Assembly (NCBI GenBank): GCA_025355085.1
Contig: JANXLQ010000163.1
Coordinates: 1 to 35,090, forward strand
Reading direction: 5' to 3'
From: Rhodopila sp.
Lineage (GTDB): Bacteria > Pseudomonadota > Alphaproteobacteria > Acetobacterales > Acetobacteraceae
Length of the DNA stretch: 35,090 bases
Under the pieces are notes generated by a model, which was not told the DNA's origin, searched no databases, and saw nothing but the letters and a program-made list of their open reading frames with translations. Shown here piece after piece: positions 31,649-35,090 of the stretch (its first letter is position 1; every line of letters begins with the position of its first letter). The position numbers and the translations under genes are program-made.

Positions 31649-32496
31649 CGATCGCGACGCCGGTTGGCGCACGTCCGGTTGCTCTTGCCACCCTGTCCGG
31701 CCCACGTCAGGCCGATCTCGCCATCTTGGCAGGCGTGCGCCCCGAGGATTGTGTTGCCAGGGATCGTGCCGCCGTGGCTGGCATGCGCCCGGCCGATGTC
31801 CGCCCGGTTTGGTTGCGGCCCGCCGCGTTGACGGTCGTGGTCGCGCTGCATGTTTGCACCGTGCTGTTTTCGACGCTGCCACGCGCGGACGTGAGCGCAT
31901 CGGTGGATTCCATCGAAATCACCATCGCGCAGGGTGCCCCTGAGGAGCCGCCGCCACCGCCCGAGGCAAAACCTGAGCCGCCCCCGCCGGAACTGCCCCC
32001 GGAACCACCCATTGAAATCCCGCCGCCGGTGGTGGAGCCTCCGTTGCCGCCGCCGCCCGAACCCTTGCCGCCAATCGTCGCCGATCCACCGAAGCGCGTG
32101 GTGCGCGATGCGCCGGTGATCGCACCGCGGCCCAAAGTGCAGCCGCCGCGCCCTAAACCGCCGGAACCAGTGACGGCCGCCGCTCCGCCAGCGCCGGAGA
32201 TCGTTGCCCCCGGTGCGCCGGAGGCGGCGGCTCAACTGGCGCAGGCGCGCGCGACCTACGCCGGGAAAGTGCTGCAAGAGGTGCGCAGGCATCAGATAAC
32301 CGCGATCGGCCTTGGTTCGGTCGTAGTGTCTTTTGTCGTGGATGCGGACGGCAACCCGGCCTTGGTCACCATCGCCCGCTCGTCGGGAAAAGACGCATTG
32401 GACAGCGCGGCGCTGCGTATGGTGCGGGCCATCCATCCCGGATCGCCGCCGGATGGCCGGTTCGAGGGAACGACGATTATCAACTTCGTTGAATGA
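31645..32496 (+). CDS. tonB: TonB family protein
   Basis: A 283-residue energy transducer. The single transmembrane anchor is at ~57-77 (LRPAALTVVVALHVCTVLFS) with the conserved His69. A long Pro/Glu-rich periplasmic spacer at ~97-190 contains EEPPPPPEAKPEPPPPELPP, and the C-terminal TonB domain binds receptors (GSVVVSFVVDADGNPALVTI, GKDALDSAALRMVRAI). The ATG at 31645 overlaps the exbD stop (ATGA). It gives an unusual 55-residue cytoplasmic N-terminal extension; a start at ATG 31783 would give a more typical length but has no good ribosome binding site. It converges on the phosphatase gene. Confidence 0.9.
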   Translation: MTIATPVGARPVALATLSGPRQADLAILAGVRPEDCVARDRAAVAGMRPADVRPVWLRPAALTVVVALHVCTVLFSTLPRADVSASVDSIEITIAQGAPEEPPPPPEAKPEPPPPELPPEPPIEIPPPVVEPPLPPPPEPLPPIVADPPKRVVRDAPVIAPRPKVQPPRPKPPEPVTAAAPPAPEIVAPGAPEAAAQLAQARATYAGKVLQEVRRHQITAIGLGSVVVSFVVDADGNPALVTIARSSGKDALDSAALRMVRAIHPGSPPDGRFEGTTIINFVE

Positions 32497-32604
32497 TCCC
32501 AACCGCCGGGTGTTCCAGCCACTCGGTTCGTTGGCGTCATGTCTGGCGGGTGCCTGACGCCCACGCCCGAAGCAGGACAGCGATGCGCGGTTGGTGCGGA
32601 ACGG

Positions 32605-32635
32605 TGCCGGGGCCGGTAATGCCGGCCGCACGGCA
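32605..32635. terminator. Hairpin between converging tonB and the phosphatase gene
   Basis: GGCCGG (32611-32616) pairs with CCGGCC (32622-32627), extended by TGCCG (32605-32609) with CGGCA (32631-32635) across a small bulge. It lies in the 147-base gap between two converging genes, 9 bases from the phosphatase stop, and could serve both directions. There is no T-run. Confidence 0.45.
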
Positions 32636-32643
32636 ATCCGGGC

Positions 32644-33357
32644 TTACTGCGCTGCCTCGGCACTGAGCCCGAGCGCGGCACGGAGTTCGGTTTTGGCGGT
32701 ATCCAGGTCGGCTCGGAACTCCGGCTGCTGGAACAGTACCGCCGCAATTGCCGTGCCGCTGCGCCAGCCGGCCTGCACGTCGGTGGGGTAATGCATGCCG
32801 CCGATGATGCGGCTGTCGGCGTAATCCTCGGCACGGGCCCATATCTCGCGCTGCTTTTCCGGCACCAGGACTGCCAGCACGATGGCGTCGATCGCCACCC
32901 GTGTGGTGTGGCCCGAAGGATACGACGGCGTTTTGCCTGGCTTGGCGTAGGTCTTCACCTCGGGATTGGCGAGCCACGGGCGCACCCGTCCGAATACCGG
33001 CTTGGCGGGATCGAGTGTACCGGTTTCGCTGGCGCCGATACGGTCGAACAGCTTGCCGGTCGCGGGCAGGCCGGCGGCGACGAATTTCGGACCCAGCACG
33101 TCGCCGAAGATGACCGTGATAGTCTCGCTGGAATCGGTGAGCGCCTGCGCCTTGCGTGCGTCGCTGGCACCGGCCTGCGCATCGAGTACCGCCCGCATAT
33201 CCGCGACATCGGCGGGCGATCCCTTGACCGGAGGCGGTTGCATCAGGCTCGCCACATCCATCGTTTTGCTTGTGATGTACGGTTCGGCACCCAAGGCCGG
33301 GACCGCCAGCGAGAAGGCGAGGCTGCCGGCGAGAAGCAGGCGCATTGGAGAAAGCAT
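32644..33357 (-). CDS. phoN: Class A non-specific acid phosphatase (PAP2 family), secreted
   Basis: A 237-residue periplasmic phosphatase that releases phosphate from a range of phosphomonoesters. The N-terminal signal (MLSPMRLLLAGSLAFSLAVP, cleavage near ALGA/EP) sends it to the periplasm. The PAP2 signature is complete: Lys119 to Arg126-Pro127 in KPVFGRVRP, Pro147-Ser148-Gly149-His150 in YPSGHTT, and Ser182-Arg183, His189 and Asp193 in DSRIIGGMHYPTD. The ATG at 33357 is chosen because the signal peptide follows directly; an in-frame extension to 33663 encodes repeat-derived Ser/Val and is rejected. An ATG at 33345 is possible. It faces the receptor-TonB block and has a hexanucleotide repeat upstream. 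Confidence 0.92.
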   Translation of the reverse strand: MLSPMRLLLAGSLAFSLAVPALGAEPYITSKTMDVASLMQPPPVKGSPADVADMRAVLDAQAGASDARKAQALTDSSETITVIFGDVLGPKFVAAGLPATGKLFDRIGASETGTLDPAKPVFGRVRPWLANPEVKTYAKPGKTPSYPSGHTTRVAIDAIVLAVLVPEKQREIWARAEDYADSRIIGGMHYPTDVQAGWRSGTAIAAVLFQQPEFRADLDTAKTELRAALGLSAEAAQ

Positions 33358-33439
33358 GACGGGCGGAGCCTTTGTTTTGAACGTGCATACGACTACCCCG
33401 CCCGGAACGCCGGGCAAGCCAAGGTTCTGTGACATGACA

Positions 33440-33481
33440 CTGACGCTGGCGCTGACGCTGACGCTGACGCTGACGCTGGCG
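33440..33481. repeat. Seven-unit hexanucleotide tandem repeat
   Basis: Seven units of CTGACG or CTGGCG (order: A, G, A, A, A, A, G at the fourth base) in 42 bases. On the minus strand the repeat reads GTCAGC and lies 83-124 bases before the phosphatase start, in its promoter or leader. Repeats of this kind change copy number by slippage. Confidence 0.9.
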
Positions 33482-33655
33482 CGGAACCGGCATCCTGGAT
33501 CTGGCAGGTCGCGATCCGGGTCTGCAACGGCTGCGGGATTGTTGCCGAGGCTGGCCGATCTCGGAATTTTCCCGGCCGGCTTCACGAACCGTTTCGTAGT
33601 TGTTTGCAGTTGTATGCGGTCGTTTGGCGAGAGATAAAACGCCGCGACTACAGAA

Positions 33656-33693
33656 CGAGACATTTACCGGAAACTGCCATTTTAGATGTCTCG
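33656..33693 (+). promoter_or_regulatory. Inverted repeat upstream of pgi
   Basis: CGAGACATTTA (33656-33666) faces TAGATGTCTCG (33683-33693). The outer eight bases pair perfectly; with one G-U step the stem reaches 11 pairs around a 16-base loop. It ends 72 bases before the pgi ATG. It could be an operator or a leader hairpin. Confidence 0.4.
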
Positions 33694-33765
33694 GCCTAGC
33701 GGTTGCTTGTCTTGTCGCCGCACCGCATCGTGTTAGTCTCGCGGTTCGCTTGGGGGCTTATCTCG

Positions 33766-35090
33766 ATGTCCATGACCCACACCGCACTTGCTCCCTTTGC
33801 TGACCGTCAGGCTGGCTTCAACCACCTCCGCGCGCTGGCCGGGCGGCCGGGTGGACGGCTTCTCACGCCGCTGTTTGCCGCCGATCCCGGGCGGGCGGAC
33901 CGGTTCACCGCGCATTTCGACGATCTGTCGCTGGACTTTTCCAAGTCGTCGATCGATGACGCGGCGCTGGCGGCGCTGTTCGCTCTCACCGAGACCGCCG
34001 GCCTGGATCGGTTCCGCCAGCGGCTGTTCGCCGGCCAGCCGGTCAACGAAACCGAGCACCGGGCGGCGATGCACATGGCGCTGCGGGCGCCGGAAGATGC
34101 CGGGTTGAAGGCGGTGATGCCGGGGGGCGGTACGGACGATGCGGCTGTGATGGCAGGCGATGAACGCGCCAAGATGCGGCGATTTGTGGTGGCGGTGCAT
34201 GATGGCCGCATCCGGGGTTTCACCGGGCAGATTTTCACCGATGTGCTGACCATCGGCATCGGCGGCTCCGACCTCGGACCTCGGGTGGCGACCGAGGCGC
34301 TGACGATCGGCCGTTCCGACGCTAAGATGACGGCGCATTTCCTGTCCAATGTCGATGGCCATGCGTTCCTGGAAGCGACGCGCGGGCTTGATCCGGCGCG
34401 GACTCTGGTGCTGGTGGCGTCGAAGACGTTCACGACGCTGGAAACGTCGATGAACGCGGCGGCGGCGCGGGCCTGGGTCGTGGCGGCACTGGGCGAGCAG
34501 GCCGTGGCGGCGCATTTCGCCGCCTTGTCCACCAATCTGAAAGCGGTCGCGGCGTTCGGCATGGACCCCGGCCGGGTATTCGCCTTCCAGGACTGGGTTG
34601 GCGGGCGGTATTCGCTGTGGTCGCCGGTCGGGTTGGTGATCCCTCTGGCTGTAGGTTGGGAGAAGTTTCAGCAGATGCTGGACGGGGCATGGTCGATGGA
34701 CTGCCATTTCCGTGACGCCCCGTTGCATGCGAACCTGCCGGTGCTGCTGGCGCTGGCCGGGATATGGAACACCAACGCGCTGGGCTGCGCCACCCAGTGC
34801 ATCCTGGCCTATGACGACCGTTTGCGCCGGTTGCCCGCGCATTTGCAGCAGCTTGAGATGGAATCGAACGGCAAGCACGTCATGTTGTCAGGCGAACAGA
34901 CCGGCTGGGACACCTGCCCGATTTTGTTCGGGGAGCCGGGGACCAACGCCCAGCACAGCTTCATGCAGCTTGTGCATCAGGGAACCCGGCCGGTGCCGGT
35001 GGATTTCATCCTGGCGGCGAATGCCGGCCACGACCGGCCGGACGCCCATCGCGCCCTGGCGGCCAACGCCTTCGCCCAGGCCGAGGCGCT
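33766..35090 (+). CDS. pgi: Glucose-6-phosphate isomerase (3' end cut by window edge)
   Basis: The first 441 residues of a cytosolic enzyme interconverting glucose 6-phosphate and fructose 6-phosphate. The frame stays open to the right edge with no stop, about 100 residues short of the usual length. Hallmarks in order are GIGGSDLGP (164-172), the SKTFTTLETS phosphate-binding loop, the family signature DWVGGRYSLWSPVGL, the catalytic Glu region MESNGKHV, and GEPGTNAQHSFMQLVHQGT with its conserved His. The ATG at 33766 has GGGGG nine bases upstream; an ATG at 33772 is less well placed. It is divergent from the phosphatase gene across a ~400-base gap. The link to phosphate metabolism next door may be coincidental. 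Confidence 0.95.
   Translation, partial: MSMTHTALAPFADRQAGFNHLRALAGRPGGRLLTPLFAADPGRADRFTAHFDDLSLDFSKSSIDDAALAALFALTETAGLDRFRQRLFAGQPVNETEHRAAMHMALRAPEDAGLKAVMPGGGTDDAAVMAGDERAKMRRFVVAVHDGRIRGFTGQIFTDVLTIGIGGSDLGPRVATEALTIGRSDAKMTAHFLSNVDGHAFLEATRGLDPARTLVLVASKTFTTLETSMNAAAARAWVVAALGEQAVAAHFAALSTNLKAVAAFGMDPGRVFAFQDWVGGRYSLWSPVGLVIPLAVGWEKFQQMLDGAWSMDCHFRDAPLHANLPVLLALAGIWNTNALGCATQCILAYDDRLRRLPAHLQQLEMESNGKHVMLSGEQTGWDTCPILFGEPGTNAQHSFMQLVHQGTRPVPVDFILAANAGHDRPDAHRALAANAFAQAEA

Noticed and set aside
33358-33663. In-frame N-terminal extension of the acid phosphatase through the hexanucleotide repeat
   Set aside because: A proper signal peptide begins at 33357; a 102-residue Ser/Val repeat in front of it would destroy export.
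33733-34878. 381-residue open frame antisense to pgi
   Set aside because: The plus strand encodes unmistakable isomerase motifs through the same bases.

Overview
The window is GC-rich, densely packed chromosomal DNA from an alphaproteobacterium, most likely of the family Acetobacteraceae (order Rhodospirillales). This rests on protein character: two neighbouring hypothetical proteins at 1685-3432 that resemble families I associate with Acetobacteraceae, an alpha-type SspB with the C-terminal ClpX-binding tail, an intracellular PhaZ-type polyhydroxybutyrate depolymerase, a FixK-like Crp/Fnr regulator, and a short alphaproteobacterial NAD kinase. I cannot name the genus. No rRNA, tRNA, insertion sequence or prophage was recognised. 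Both edges cut a gene: an MscS-type channel on the left and glucose-6-phosphate isomerase on the right.

Layout. 1-3432: mechanosensitive channel overlapping a 2-oxoglutarate/Fe(II) dioxygenase, then two conserved hypothetical genes on the minus strand. 3433-4003: a gene-free, repeat-rich gap. 4004-8621: a FixK-like regulator and a hydantoinase/oxoprolinase pair (hyuB-hyuA), all minus strand. 8734-10556: a two-domain retropepsin-like protease coupled to a LysR regulator. 10723-14813: PHB depolymerase, glutathione S-transferase, luciferase-like flavin oxidoreductase, and a CBS-CBS-BON protein. 15045-19307: aerobic glycerol-3-phosphate dehydrogenase, a tandem UspA protein, and a secreted tannase/feruloyl esterase family enzyme. 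19639-22714: a DUF4160/DUF2442 pair, a cytochrome b561-type membrane protein, and a nitrilase-family amidase coupled to NAD kinase. 22957-27488: queA, an 822-base repeat-rich gap, then sspB, class I fumarase and a VOC protein in one minus-strand operon. 28065-33357: TonB-dependent receptor, exbB, exbD and tonB in a row, facing a secreted class A acid phosphatase. 33766 to the end: pgi.

How genes work together. Several pairs overlap by one to four bases (hyuB/hyuA, protease/lysR, amidase/nadK, fumarase/VOC, exbB/exbD, exbD/tonB, and the two hypotheticals), pointing to translational coupling. The receptor-exbB-exbD-tonB block is a self-contained energised outer-membrane uptake system with its own energy transducer. 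Its ligand cannot be read from the sequence, but the adjacent periplasmic phosphatase makes a phosphorylated compound one possibility.

The gaps between genes are unusually rich in structure. There are three large imperfect palindromes of one apparent family (around 3879, 24223 and 27656) and a second family of CACGAAG/CACGGAG-type repeats (around 3733, 14881, 24111 and 24622). A 60-base-period array with two identical 28-base repeats and two 32-base spacers, resembling a minimal CRISPR, lies at 24651-24798. A seven-unit hexanucleotide repeat sits in front of the phosphatase gene. I see no complete novel multi-gene defence or metabolic system. The best leads are the CRISPR-like array, the TonB/phosphatase block, the interrupted DUF4160 gene and the repeat families.
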